Shown here: positions 1-8,478 of the stretch, in pieces
Numbering within the stretch: position 1 is the stretch's first letter
Layout of the letters: every line of letters begins with the position of its first letter
Assembly (NCBI RefSeq): GCF_029223585.1
Contig: NZ_CP119423.1
Location: forward strand, 1,798,001 to 1,862,000
Direction: 5' to 3'
Length of the DNA stretch: 64,000 nt
Source of the DNA: Photobacterium sp. DA100
GTDB taxonomy: Bacteria; Pseudomonadota; Gammaproteobacteria; Enterobacterales; Vibrionaceae
The notes under the pieces: model-generated
Database searches by the model: none
The model's input: only the letters and a program-made list of their open reading frames with translations
What the model was told of the DNA's origin: nothing
Program-made: the position numbers and the translations under genes

Positions 1-195
1 ACTTGCCGTGAGACCAAAGAGCGCGCACTTCAACAAGCGGAACAAGTGATGTATCGATGTCTTGAATTAGGGATGAGTTTCAAAGTGTCACAGGGTAACG
101 TTCTGCAGTTAAGCCCACCATTGATTATCGAGCGTGATGATCTTGCTCGTGCGATGGATATGGTAGAGCAGGCCATCAGTGAAGTTCAAAGCTAG
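1..195 (+). CDS. Class III PLP-dependent aminotransferase-like enzyme, C-terminal end (partial)
   Basis: The frame is open from the left edge and gives the last 64 residues before a TAG at 193-195. The tail (QGNVLQLSPPLIIERDDLARAMD...) has the C-terminal pattern of class III (ornithine/GABA-type) aminotransferases: an xxLxLxPPLII strand followed by a helix. It lies 95 bp upstream of phnX on the same strand. In vibrios such a gene beside phnX can be PbfA, a lyase acting on hydroxylated 2-aminoethylphosphonate, so that role is likely but inferred from position. The catalytic lysine lies outside the window. Product family likely; exact substrate not shown. Confidence 0.75.
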   Translation, partial: TCRETKERALQQAEQVMYRCLELGMSFKVSQGNVLQLSPPLIIERDDLARAMDMVEQAISEVQS

Positions 196-290
196 TAGTT
201 AATGGCAATCACCATCTATTGAACCATTTGAGACCTTGCTGGCCGCCAAAGGTGTTGCCAGCAGGTAAAGAGATTTAAAAGGAAGAGAAA

Positions 291-1103
291 ATGACTAAAC
301 AAGTTCAGGCAGTAATTTTTGATTGGGCCGGCACCGTTGTAGATTTTGGCTCGTTCGCACCAACCACCATTTTTGTAGAAGCATTCCGGCGCGAATACGG
401 CTTTGATATTTCACTGACTGAAGCGCGTGTACCAATGGGGCTGGGTAAGTGGGATCACATAAAAGCGGTTGGTGAAATGCCTGAAGTCAGCCAACGTTGG
501 CAGGACAAGTTCGGCCAGCCAATGCAGAAAGAAGATATCGATAAAATCTACCAAACTTTCATGCCACTTCAGATTGCCAAAGTGGGTGAGCATGCTGATT
601 TGATCCCAGGGGCAAAAGCGGTGATTGATGGTCTTCGTGAAGAGGGGATCAAAATTGGTTCATGTACCGGTTACCCGCGAGAGGTACTTGATAAGTTGCT
701 CCCAGCGGCAAAAGACAAAGGCTATAGCCCTGATTGCGCAGTAGCAACCGATGACCTTGCTGCGGGAGGCCGTCCTGCACCATACATGGTACTGCAGAAC
801 ATGATCGAGCTTGCGGTAACTGATGTGAAAGCGTGCATCAAGGTTGATGACTCTGTGCCTGGTATTACTGAAGGCCTGAACGCAGGCATGTGGACCGTTG
901 CATTGTTGCTGTCTGGTAATGAGGCGGGCTTGACCCAGGCTGAGTTCGAACAAGCTGACGAAGCGACACTTGCTGGTGCACGAGCAAAAGCTATCGATGC
1001 CTTTGCCCATTCTGGTGCACATTACCAAATCGATACTATTGCGGATTTGCCGGAAGTGGTCGCAGATATCGAGCGTCGTTTGGCTGCGGGTGAGCGGCCA
1101 TAG
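291..1103 (+). CDS. phnX: Phosphonoacetaldehyde hydrolase (phosphonatase)
   Basis: Cleaves the C-P bond of phosphonoacetaldehyde to acetaldehyde and phosphate, the last step of 2-aminoethylphosphonate breakdown in the cytoplasm. The 270 residues match the family length. HAD motif I is visible as FDWAGT (residues 10-15), with the Gly/Ala pattern typical of PhnX rather than DxDGT. The helical cap follows, with the PMGLGKWDHI segment (about 48-57) seen in PhnX, where phosphonatases carry the Schiff-base lysine. KVDDSVPGI (about 184-192) is the acidic HAD motif. A good ribosome site (GGAAGAG) precedes the ATG. It probably forms an operon with the truncated PLP enzyme upstream and is followed by a terminator. 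Confidence 0.95.
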   Translation: MTKQVQAVIFDWAGTVVDFGSFAPTTIFVEAFRREYGFDISLTEARVPMGLGKWDHIKAVGEMPEVSQRWQDKFGQPMQKEDIDKIYQTFMPLQIAKVGEHADLIPGAKAVIDGLREEGIKIGSCTGYPREVLDKLLPAAKDKGYSPDCAVATDDLAAGGRPAPYMVLQNMIELAVTDVKACIKVDDSVPGITEGLNAGMWTVALLLSGNEAGLTQAEFEQADEATLAGARAKAIDAFAHSGAHYQIDTIADLPEVVADIERRLAAGERP

Positions 1104-1199
1104 CTGCCCATTGATAGTGCCTTGACGTCATAATAACGATGGTGGATAAACTGATCTCCTAGTGATGTTAAAATTGCACGATCTATCCCGGATATAAGT

Positions 1200-1239
1200 T
1201 GCCCTTTTGGTGCGGTCATACATCAAAAGGGCATTTTTT
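1200..1239 (+). terminator. Rho-independent terminator after phnX
   Basis: A perfect 10-bp stem (TGCCCTTTTG with CAAAAGGGCA) closes a 14-nt loop and is followed by TTTTTT. It lies 97 bp past the phnX stop and ends the phosphonate transcription unit. Confidence 0.85.
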
Positions 1240-1397
1240 GTGCAATGCTCTGAATCGCCTCCCCATTTTGGTGCGCAAAGGGATGTAAGTGTTTATTGAA
1301 TGAATTTAATCACTTTATTTCAATGCCTTGCTTATCGTCACTTATGGCGTGAATTTTGCTTTTAACTCTCTGTCGATTTTAGCGCTAGGGGGAGAAT

Positions 1398-2615
1398 ATG
1401 AAAAAGGAAGCGATCACCGTTATTTTGGCTGGTGGAGTAGGCTCAAGGCTGTCACCTTTAACTGACCATAGAGCCAAGCCAGCTGTACCATTTGGCGGAA
1501 AATACCGAATTATTGATTTTACACTGACCAACTGCCTGCATTCTGGTTTGCGTCGTGTGCTCGTGTTGACCCAATATAAGTCTCATTCCCTGCAAAAACA
1601 CCTGCGTGATGGTTGGTCGATATTCAACCCTGAGCTTGGTGAGTATATAACTGCAGTACCACCCCAGATGCGCACGGGTGAAAGCTGGTATCAAGGTACT
1701 GCTGATGCTATTTATCAGAATCTCTACTTGTTGACCCGCAGTGAAGCAAAATATGTAGTGGTACTATCTGGCGATCATATTTACCGTATGGACTACGAGC
1801 CAATGCTAAAGCAGCATGTTGAAAATGAAGCTGATTTGACCGTTGCCTGTATGGAAGTTCCCAAGTCTGAAGCTCATGCTTTCGGTGTAATGTCCATCGA
1901 TGAATACCAGCGCGTGTATTCATTTACCGAAAAACCAGAGGCTCCTCAATCACTTCCTAACAATCCTGATGCCTGTCTGGCATCAATGGGAATCTATATT
2001 TTTTCAATGAAAGCATTGGAAGAGGCGTTAGAAAAGGATGCACTTAATCCAACAAGTAGCCATGACTTCGGTAAAGATATTATTCCTGGCCTAATTGATG
2101 GTGAGCGGGTTTATGCCTATCAGTTCGGAGGCTCGGCGGGTAGGGTTAGCCAAGATGCCTACTGGCGAGATGTTGGGACTATTGATTCTTATTATCAGGC
2201 TAATATGGACTTATTGTCATATTATCCACCTATGGATTTATATCAAGAAGAGTGGCCAATTCGTACCTATGAGCAACAGTTGCCACCTGCCAGAACCGTC
2301 TCTTCACCTGCTGGAAATGAAGGTATTTTTATTAACTCTATTATTTCCAATGGGGTAGCGATAAAAGGTGGCTCGGCACAGAACTCGGTGCTATTTCCAA
2401 AAGTGAAAATCGAGAATGCCGCCGTTGTTATTAATAGCATTGTGTTTGAAGGGGTGGTCGTTGGCGAAGGGGCTCATATTGAGAACTGTATTATCGATAA
2501 AGATGTTGTCATTCCGCCCGGTGTAGAAATTGGTGTTAACCGGAAAAAGGATGCAGAACGGTTTGATATTTCACCAAAAGGGATTGTTGTCATTACTTCT
2601 GATCATCAATTTTAA
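1398..2615 (+). CDS. glgC: Glucose-1-phosphate adenylyltransferase (ADP-glucose pyrophosphorylase)
   Basis: Makes ADP-glucose from ATP and glucose-1-phosphate for glycogen synthesis. The 405 residues are the normal bacterial length. The N-terminal nucleotidyltransferase domain shows the activator/nucleotide motif LAGGVGSRLSPLT (10-22) and AKPAVPFGGKYRIIDF (26-41); the central GDHIYRMDYEPML follows. The C-terminal left-handed beta-helix has hexapeptide-like repeats (SIVFEGVVVGEGAHIENCIID). No glgA, glgB or glgP lies next to it, so this is a solitary glgC; vibrios often carry two copies. SD GGGGGAG precedes the ATG. Confidence 0.96.
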   Translation: MKKEAITVILAGGVGSRLSPLTDHRAKPAVPFGGKYRIIDFTLTNCLHSGLRRVLVLTQYKSHSLQKHLRDGWSIFNPELGEYITAVPPQMRTGESWYQGTADAIYQNLYLLTRSEAKYVVVLSGDHIYRMDYEPMLKQHVENEADLTVACMEVPKSEAHAFGVMSIDEYQRVYSFTEKPEAPQSLPNNPDACLASMGIYIFSMKALEEALEKDALNPTSSHDFGKDIIPGLIDGERVYAYQFGGSAGRVSQDAYWRDVGTIDSYYQANMDLLSYYPPMDLYQEEWPIRTYEQQLPPARTVSSPAGNEGIFINSIISNGVAIKGGSAQNSVLFPKVKIENAAVVINSIVFEGVVVGEGAHIENCIIDKDVVIPPGVEIGVNRKKDAERFDISPKGIVVITSDHQF

Positions 2616-2638
2616 CATTATTCTTAACAACTAAAATA

Positions 2639-2674
2639 AAAGGTCGACATTATTTGTCGGCCTTTGGGTTTTCA
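2639..2674 (+). terminator. Rho-independent terminator after glgC
   Basis: AAAGGTCGAC pairs with GTCGGCCTTT (one T-G wobble) around a 7-nt loop, followed by a short T-rich tract. It starts 24 bp after the glgC stop. Confidence 0.75.
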
Positions 2675-2986
2675 GTGTGTTGCAATTGTGTTGGTTTGTA
2701 TTAATCGGATGAATAATGTGATTCATCAATAGACAGGGATGAAAAAAATTTATTTATCAAGATGGTGATCACTATGTTCTTAAGGTTTTGTTGATGTTAA
2801 TCAATTGTTTTGTTGTTATTTCCACTTTGATTTTTTGCTTGTAAAAAGCAGATCAACGCCATATTTTCATAAATTAGACATAGCTCATGGTTAAGTTAGC
2901 CGTATAGTGGTTATTAGCTAACGGTATATTTAGCCAGATGCACATGAGTTATTAGCAACAGTGGTTATGTTTCTAAAGGGATGAAT
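2675..2986. other. AT-rich intergenic region
   Basis: About 310 bp between the glgC terminator and the next small gene. It is AT-rich and has T-tracts but I see no open frame with a ribosome site, no RNA gene and no clear operator. It presumably holds the promoter for the gene at 2987. Confidence 0.4.
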
Positions 2987-3385
2987 ATGGAAACATCAGT
3001 TGAATTCTCAAATCCGGACAATGTTGTTTTTGATTACACAACATTCTTGTCAGCATCATGCAAACAGAGAGTTACACTTGTCGATGCGTTAAAAGCGCTA
3101 ATTCCTGCATTTGAAATTACATGGACTTCTTCAATGCCACATGGAATGACAGACTCGGAGAAGTTGCAGCTGCAGGCACTGAAAGTGCTTTCAACCAATA
3201 TTAGCGACACGAACAATCTGATTCGTTTGTTACGACTTGCACGTGCAGAGCATATCGATGAGCTGATGATAAAGCTGCCATATGCATTGGAAGAACTGCA
3301 ACTAGTCGAAATTGAAAGCAAAGCAGGATGTAAAGTGATCAAGTTAGATGATGAGGGTGAGGTGCTAAGGGCACATATGATCTAA
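2987..3385 (+). CDS. Hypothetical protein, 132 aa
   Basis: I do not recognise this protein. It is soluble, mostly helical and acidic, with no signal peptide or membrane segment; a leucine-rich helical stretch (LQALKVLSTN...LIRLLRLARAEHIDEL) lies in the middle. I chose the ATG at 2987 rather than the one at 2981 because AAGGGA lies 6 nt before it. It stands alone between two terminators, so it is probably monocistronic. Confidence 0.65.
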   Translation: METSVEFSNPDNVVFDYTTFLSASCKQRVTLVDALKALIPAFEITWTSSMPHGMTDSEKLQLQALKVLSTNISDTNNLIRLLRLARAEHIDELMIKLPYALEELQLVEIESKAGCKVIKLDDEGEVLRAHMI

Positions 3386-3408
3386 CTGCTAACTTGTTCC
3401 GAAAAAAT

Positions 3409-3432
3409 AAAAGCCAGCTTCTGCTGGCTTTT
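3409..3432. terminator. Bidirectional terminator between convergent genes
   Basis: Perfect 10-bp stem AAAAGCCAGC / GCTGGCTTTT with a TTCT loop. It serves the rightward small gene and the leftward permease, whose stop is 7 bp away. Confidence 0.85.
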
Positions 3433-3438
3433 GCATTT

Positions 3439-4845
3439 CTACATCATACCTTTCCACAGCATTCCTACGGCTATGCAAGCTGCCGCAGTTAGTAGGCTTG
3501 CAGCGGTCATTTCTTTACCAACAAATGGTCGGGTCTGTTGTTCCCGTTTGGCTTTTACGTAGAAATACAGCCCCGGGACGTAAAGTAGTGCAGAGAGCAG
3601 CAAGTAGTTGAGACCTGATGCGTATAGCAGCCACAGGCCGTAGAGGCTCGCGCACAGACCCACGATGAACAGCGAGCCACGGTCCTTGCGTTCGATCGCC
3701 AATTTCAGTGTATATGCGCCAACCAAGAAGTAGGGGACAAGGATCATTTCTGATGCGATTGCCAATAGTGTGTCATAGGTACTCCCAGCAAACATTACAA
3801 AAATAAGGCTTACCTGGATACAGCTATTGGTGAGTAGTAATGAATTAACCGGGCTGCCGGCCTCATTTTGCTTGGCAAAGCTGATAGGGAACATTTTATC
3901 TCTAGCACCGAGGTATGGTGCTTCGGAGGCGAGTACAGTCCAGCTCAGGAAAGCCCCGCAGACAGAAATCAAAAGTCCGCACCCAATGATGTATTTACCC
4001 CATGGCCCAAGGATCTCGGTAAGTACCTTAGCCATGGATGGATTCTGGTAAGTTGCCAATTGCTCTGTGCTTACCACTCCCATCGAAAGCAGAGTTACGA
4101 AAACATAGATAGTCAAGGCGGTCAGCAAGCCCAGAATGGTGGCACGTCCGATATCCTTACGGTCTTTCGCTCGGTTTGAAACGACAACTGCGCCTTCGAT
4201 ACCGATGAAAACCCATACGGTAATCAGCATAGTGCTTTTTACTTGGGACAGTAAATCGTGCTGTTCACCGAAATGCAGCCCGGTGAAATCGAACACGAAC
4301 GTATCCCAGTGAAAAGCAATAAGGGCAGAGAAGATGAAGAGGAACAATGGGATCAGCTTGGCACATGTAGTGATCATATTGATCATTGCTGCTGTTTGTA
4401 CGCCACGTAGTACAAGCGCATGGACAAGCCAAAGTAAAACCGATGAACCAATAATAGAGATCCAGGTATTACCATTGCCAAATAGCACCATGTCAGGGCT
4501 GTCGAAGAGCATCCCCAATGTACTGAACACGATAACCAAGTAAGAGACATTGGCTAGCATAGCACTGAGCCAATAGCCCCATGCAGAGCAGAAGCCGACA
4601 AAATCGCCAAAGCCAGCTTGGGCGTAGCCAAAGACACCGCTTTCGATTTCAGGCTTGAGCTTCGAGAGGTGTTGGAAGGCAAGGGCAAGAAATATCATAC
4701 CAATACCTGTGATAGTCCAACCGATCATTACTGCTGCGGGACTGGCAACGGCAGCCATATTTTGGGGAAGGCTAAAGACCCCCGCCCCAATCATTGAGCC
4801 GATGACCAAGGCAGTAAGCGATCCTAATCCCAGTTTTTTTTCCAT
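3439..4845 (-). CDS. APC-family basic amino acid antiporter (arginine/ornithine type)
   Basis: Inner-membrane transporter of 468 residues with about 12 hydrophobic helices. The N-terminal GSMIGAGVFSLPQNMA is the APC signature for substrate binding in helix 1; VWVFIGIEGAVVVSNRAKDRKDIGRAT is characteristic of the arginine:ornithine/lysine exchanger branch (ArcD, HdcP, YjdE). No arginine deiminase or decarboxylase gene is adjacent, so the exact substrate pair is unknown. A CRP/FNR-like palindrome lies about 80 bp upstream of the start. Family assignment is strong, substrate less so. Confidence 0.88.
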   Translation of the reverse strand: MEKKLGLGSLTALVIGSMIGAGVFSLPQNMAAVASPAAVMIGWTITGIGMIFLALAFQHLSKLKPEIESGVFGYAQAGFGDFVGFCSAWGYWLSAMLANVSYLVIVFSTLGMLFDSPDMVLFGNGNTWISIIGSSVLLWLVHALVLRGVQTAAMINMITTCAKLIPLFLFIFSALIAFHWDTFVFDFTGLHFGEQHDLLSQVKSTMLITVWVFIGIEGAVVVSNRAKDRKDIGRATILGLLTALTIYVFVTLLSMGVVSTEQLATYQNPSMAKVLTEILGPWGKYIIGCGLLISVCGAFLSWTVLASEAPYLGARDKMFPISFAKQNEAGSPVNSLLLTNSCIQVSLIFVMFAGSTYDTLLAIASEMILVPYFLVGAYTLKLAIERKDRGSLFIVGLCASLYGLWLLYASGLNYLLLSALLYVPGLYFYVKAKREQQTRPFVGKEMTAASLLTAAACIAVGMLWKGMM

Positions 4846-4925
4846 TTTAACATCCGGTTATAACGACTGAATTTTTATAATTTTCAGGCGTATTATGATG
4901 GTTTTTTACTGTAATGCACGGCTAA

Positions 4926-4941
4926 AGTGATGTGGATCACG
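4926..4941. promoter_or_regulatory. CRP/FNR-like palindrome upstream of the antiporter
   Basis: AGTGATGTGGATCACG has GTGAT and ATCAC arms with a 5-nt centre, near the CRP consensus. It is 81 bp upstream of the antiporter start codon. Binding is inferred from sequence only. Confidence 0.5.
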
Positions 4942-4980
4942 TAATAAATGGTTAATTACACCATTCATTGTACTGGATCA

Positions 4981-5010
4981 AAAAAAGCCATCGGCACTGC
5001 TGATGGCTTT
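4981..5010 (-). terminator. Terminator of the SulA-like gene
   Basis: Stem AAAGCCATC / GATGGCTTT; read on the minus strand it is followed by a T-run (positions 4986-4981). It is 62 bp after the stop of the leftward SulA-like gene. Confidence 0.8.
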
Positions 5011-5072
5011 ATTAGTATAGGAAAGAATTATTTACTGGACTCGGCACATAATTTAAACAAATTACTGTGTAT

Positions 5073-5543
5073 TCAGTGGTATGTGATTTGAGACCTGTCG
5101 TTACGGTTAATGACAAATGCATAGCTGGCACCTGAATCTGAAGCTTCTCGCATGGTATAACTGGCAAAGTGCTGGATATCACCTGTGGCAATAACCGCAC
5201 TGCAATTACCACAACGGAGCGCTTTTTCCATCAGCTCCTGATCAGTTTTGCCTTTTTTGTTGGTCAAAACCAAAACCTTGTTCAAGTCTATACCTGCACT
5301 CTTCAATAGGTTTTTATCAATGAGTGCATTTTGGCCGATAAACATGATCCAGCGGTTTTGTTGACTGGCTTGCTTGAGGATACGTAGAAAATAGGCCAAT
5401 TGTGCCTGGCTCTCATCATTAAAAGAAACCTCGATAGGACAGCTTACTGTATGAGAAGAGGTACCTTCGGTTTGAGCGGCAAACGTCGCTTTGTAGACCT
5501 GTGAAGCAGAAACAGTGTTTTGGTGTTCAAAGTAAGCAGCCAT
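5073..5543 (-). CDS. sulA: SulA-like SOS cell division inhibitor
   Basis: Expected to block septation by binding FtsZ while DNA is being repaired. The 156 residues fit SulA length. The core [35 protein letters not shown] resembles the SulA/RecA-fold region (W...IGP...LxxxGxxxxKVLxV), and [14 protein letters not shown] matches the helix that follows. SD GAGGATG lies 9 nt before the ATG. A perfect LexA box lies 37 bp upstream, which supports the assignment. It is monocistronic with its own terminator. N-terminal and C-terminal ends diverge from E. coli SulA, so function is likely rather than certain. Confidence 0.8.
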   Translation of the reverse strand: MAAYFEHQNTVSASQVYKATFAAQTEGTSSHTVSCPIEVSFNDESQAQLAYFLRILKQASQQNRWIMFIGQNALIDKNLLKSAGIDLNKVLVLTNKKGKTDQELMEKALRCGNCSAVIATGDIQHFASYTMREASDSGASYAFVINRNDRSQITYH

Positions 5544-5579
5544 AATCCATCATCCTCAAACAGTGTTTATTTATACATG

Positions 5580-5595
5580 CTGTATGTCTATACAG
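5580..5595. promoter_or_regulatory. LexA (SOS) box of the sulA-like gene
   Basis: CTGT-N8-ACAG exactly (CTGTATGTCTATACAG), with AT-rich centre, 37 bp upstream of the start codon on the minus strand. This is the canonical gammaproteobacterial LexA operator. Confidence 0.9.
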
Positions 5596-5969
5596 TAGTT
5601 GTATTCAGGTGCTGTTGCAAGTCTTTTTTAACAGTTGCTTGAGGTTTTATGAGCAAAAAGGATACGAAACTATACAGGTTAAGTTTTTAAGTGCATGAAT
5701 GTAAAGTAATTTATATGTTGTACTTCTTTTGAGTATATATTGGTGTTTTTTTGGTTTTAAGTGGTTATGAACCGGGTAAGTTATGGAGAACTACTGTATA
5801 AACTAGAAAACCACTGTGTATACAGTATTGTTTCATCATATACACAGGCTATCTCACAGATACTTGCATTAGTCTTTTTTGTGAAACTGATTGAATGTAT
5901 TCTTATTTAGACACTGATAATTAAAATTGTAGGCGTGGGGATTTAAATATCTTAGGCGGTAGCATACCG
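5596..5969. other. AT-rich region between sulA-like gene and integrase
   Basis: About 370 bp without an open frame. It contains several CTGT half-sites, including CTGTGTATACAG at 5814-5825, but none with the N8 spacing of a LexA box. No attC-like sequence is visible. It separates the SOS gene promoter from the 3' end of the broken integrase. Confidence 0.4.
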
Positions 5970-6862
5970 TTAAACCTGATCTAATGGACTTTTGACGCCG
6001 CTGAAATGCGTGCCTACGACATGGGTGTAGATTTGAGTCGTTTTTATATCGCTATGGCCAAGCAGTTCTTGGATATTCCGCAAGTCTGTACCGGACTCAA
6101 GTAAACGGGTAGCGAAAGAATGCCTAAAAGTGTGGCAGTTTGCTTTTTTTACTATTTTGGCCTGTTTGACTGCGGTTGCTACTTGCTGTTGCACACTACG
6201 GTCAGTTAAATGGTGGCGCATCAATTTGTTTGAGCATACACCTCACCATAACCATTTTTGGTATCCAGTTTGTACAGGGCTGTGACTGATTCTATTTGAT
6301 GTTTAAGATCTGCAATAATGTGCGGCGACAGTAGGGTCTTTCTATCTTTGTTTCCTTTACCATTTCTGACAGTAATACTTAAGGTATCAAAGTTAATGTC
6401 ATTAATCCTGAGCCGAAGCGCTTCGTTCACACGAAGCCCGCTGCCATACATTAACTGGGCCACAAGCCTGCATGGATATTGAAGCAGTCGGATTATCGAC
6501 ATGGCTTCTTCGTGGCTGAACACTTCTGGTAATTTTGTAGAACGTTTTGAGCGCTTGAAATTTAACAAACTAGTATCTTGATTAAGCATCTCCCTGCAGA
6601 GAAAGACAAGTGCGTTTAATGCTGTCCTTTGGGTGTTTGGTGAGACATTTTTAGTTGTCACCAAATGTTCGAGGAATAGTTGAATATCTCTTGCATTGAT
6701 TTGATTACGATGTCGGTAACGTGAGAATAGGATAAACCGTTTAATCCAACTGATGTAGGCTTTCTCGGTTGAATAGGATAGCCCCCTTGTACGAATGAAG
6801 GTGGTTACCTCTGCCAAAAAAGGACTTTTAATGCTTGATAGTGGCTGTGGGATATCTTTCAT
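5970..6862 (-). pseudogene. intI: Integron integrase IntI, disrupted by internal deletion and frameshift
   Basis: Tyrosine recombinase that inserts and excises gene cassettes at attI and attC. The upstream part (6862-6221, 213 codons) has the N-terminal SAM-like core-binding domain and catalytic Arg in YGSGLRVNEALRL (R144) and Lys in NGKGNKDR. The downstream part (6224-5970, other frame) has [18 protein letters not shown] and the tyrosine in QIYTHV. Between GEVY and MRHHLTD about 30 residues usual for IntI, in and just after the integron-specific insert, are missing and the frame changes; the TGA of part one overlaps a TTG-ATG of part two. All catalytic residues remain but on two frames. No SD is evident before the ATG. 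It reads away from the cassettes, as in chromosomal integrons. Confidence 0.9.
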
Positions 6863-7091
6863 ACAAATACTGTTTTCTAAATGTGTATATTACTTTATGA
6901 ACGTTTTTCACCGGACACCAAGTTATGCAGAACAGATTTCGGATATTTGCCGCTGATATCACAACATATAGAAAAGCAGTTGTTTGTCAGTATGTTACTA
7001 TTGATTGTTGAGGTGGGATATACGAATTAACTACGCACTATAAGCAAGAACAAACCAAGAAAAATTTAACTGGTTGATTTTTGGTAGTAGG

Positions 7092-7128
7092 GATAGTCGA
7101 AGTGGTTTCGACAAATAAAATGTTATGT
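7092..7128 (+). other. attI: attI-like recombination site at the start of the cassette array
   Basis: The core GTTATGT (7122-7128) is the first junction of the array: cassette 1 ends with the matching R'' ACATAAC at 7503. Ten nt before the core sits a hairpin, GTCGAA (7096-7101) pairing with TTCGAC (7107-7112), followed by AAATAAAAT. The site lies 230 bp upstream of the intI start, in the correct divergent position. A closely related sequence begins the second array at 60178. The identification as attI is by position and junction logic. Confidence 0.75.
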
Positions 7129-7242
7129 AGAGAAGCGGAATCAATAGAATACTGAACATAATCTAAGCTGCGATTAATGGTTCAGTTATGCTTGTAGATC
7201 TTGGTAAAAGGGAAATTAAGTCTAGCATTGGTAGGGGGTATA

Positions 7243-7476
7243 ATGAGTACAAAGGAATGCAAGCTATATTGTGAAACATGCCAAAAAACGACCATGCATT
7301 ACAAGAGAGTGGTTGTAGTTAATCCTGTAGCCCAGAAGTTACTTAACCTTAAGAGATTCTGCTTTGGTGAGCCAATGGTGAGTGTGGCAGACTCAGAAAT
7401 TAATGTTTGTTCGCAGTGTGGAGCGAAAGCTGGAGAAAACCATCCAGACTCAATTGATAGTATTGATAGTGATTAG
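7243..7476 (+). CDS. Small zinc-ribbon protein (cassette 1)
   Basis: 77 residues with two CxxC pairs, LYCETCQKT (about 6-14) and NVCSQCGAK (about 55-63), which together can bind one zinc. I chose the ATG at 7243 because GTAGGGGG precedes it by 5 nt; an upstream in-frame TTG at 7201 lacks a ribosome site. No specific function can be read. It is the first cassette after attI and so the most likely to be expressed from an integron promoter. The cassette runs from 7123 to attC1. Confidence 0.75.
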   Translation: MSTKECKLYCETCQKTTMHYKRVVVVNPVAQKLLNLKRFCFGEPMVSVADSEINVCSQCGAKAGENHPDSIDSIDSD

Positions 7477-7502
7477 GCATAAGTTGCTTACACCAAGTTT
7501 CT

Positions 7503-7619
7503 ACATAACAAGGCCATTAAGTTGACCCTTTTCACGGCACATTTTTGGTATGAATTGGCTTGTGTGTTTACGGTGGTCTGTCTAGTTTTGTGGCGGGCAA
7601 CTTATGGCAGGCGTTAGGG
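7503..7619 (+). repeat. attC: attC1
   Basis: 117 bp from ACATAAC (R'') to GTTAGGG (R'), with an imperfect inverted-repeat body. The R'' mirrors the GTTATGT core that starts cassette 1. Confidence 0.88.
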
Positions 7620-7639
7620 TTCTACAAAAGGAGAAATAG

Positions 7640-8341
7640 GTGGCAACAAGAAAGAATGACGTTCTGTCTAAACTCGATTATGCGAGCGATCGTTTTAACG
7701 CATTGATGACCGAGTTATTTACTGCGAAGAAGGAAGGACGGGATCCTAAAAGTCTTGTTCATGCTGCTGCAGATGTCTTAAGCAATAGTAGAGAATGCTT
7801 CGATTATTTAGGGCAGGATATACTCGAAACCTACATACTGCCCTTGAGCAGGAACAAGAAAATTTTGGATAATCATAGTCAAGGTAAGGTTAAAGCTTAT
7901 TTTCCTTTCTATGAGTCCCAACTAAAAAAGAACGCGATATATGCGGAATTACGCAATACAAACCCAGTTTTACATCAAAGGCTTTTAAAATTTGCAATTG
8001 ACATCAAAAATAACAAACGAATTTCAGATACATTGTTTGAATGTGGGATGTTTGAAGAGTTGAAAGATATTGTAAATCAAAAAAAACACGATCGTTTAGT
8101 TGCGTTAATATCTAAACAAGAAGCTGAGCTCTTCATAGAACAACCAGAGTCAACGATATTGATTCCACGGGATGGGCTGCAGGGAGGGAATATAGTGGCG
8201 GTTAACCCCGGAACTAAAATTTCGAAGGTTGTGGAATATCGTTTTGAGCATAATAAACGCGAAGTTGCGGAGTTTTGCATGTTTGCTCATCGAGCAACAA
8301 GCATCGTGGTTCGCGGAATCTATGACGATTTCTTCAACTAG
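7640..8341 (+). CDS. Hypothetical protein, 233 aa (cassette 2)
   Basis: Starts at GTG with AAGGAG 7 nt before it. The protein is charged and mostly helical, with no signal peptide or membrane segment. I do not recognise a domain; the C-terminal third (EYRFEHNKREVAEFCMFAHRATSIVVRGIYDDFF) is more beta-like. The stop codon directly abuts the attC, as is usual for cassettes. Confidence 0.75.
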   Translation: MATRKNDVLSKLDYASDRFNALMTELFTAKKEGRDPKSLVHAAADVLSNSRECFDYLGQDILETYILPLSRNKKILDNHSQGKVKAYFPFYESQLKKNAIYAELRNTNPVLHQRLLKFAIDIKNNKRISDTLFECGMFEELKDIVNQKKHDRLVALISKQEAELFIEQPESTILIPRDGLQGGNIVAVNPGTKISKVVEYRFEHNKREVAEFCMFAHRATSIVVRGIYDDFFN

Positions 8342-8447
8342 CCCTAACAATGCCATCAAGTGTGACGCGTTACACTCGGCAGTTTTGGTTTGAAGTTCAG
8401 TTGGCTTGGTGAGTTCAGTGGGGCGCACCTTATGGCTGGCGTTATGT
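8342..8447 (+). repeat. attC: attC2
   Basis: 106 bp, CCCTAAC to GTTATGT. Its body (ATCAAGTGTGACGCGTTACACTC...) belongs to the short class shared with attC6, attC9 and the first attC of the second array. Confidence 0.9.
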
Positions 8448-8478
8448 TTTTAATCAATTTTAAAAAAGGGATACATCG

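Noticed and set aside
5814..5825. CTGTGTATACAG as a second SOS box
   Set aside because: The spacing between half-sites is 4, not 8, so LexA would not bind it in the usual way.
6866..6890. LexA box before intI
   Set aside because: Only one half-site (CTGT at 6870-6873) is present; the second half does not match ACAG at N8 spacing.
7185..7191. GTTATGC as the attI core
   Set aside because: Cassette 1 ends with ACATAAC, which mirrors GTTATGT at 7122-7128 and not GTTATGC; the duplicate site at 60178 also supports 7122.
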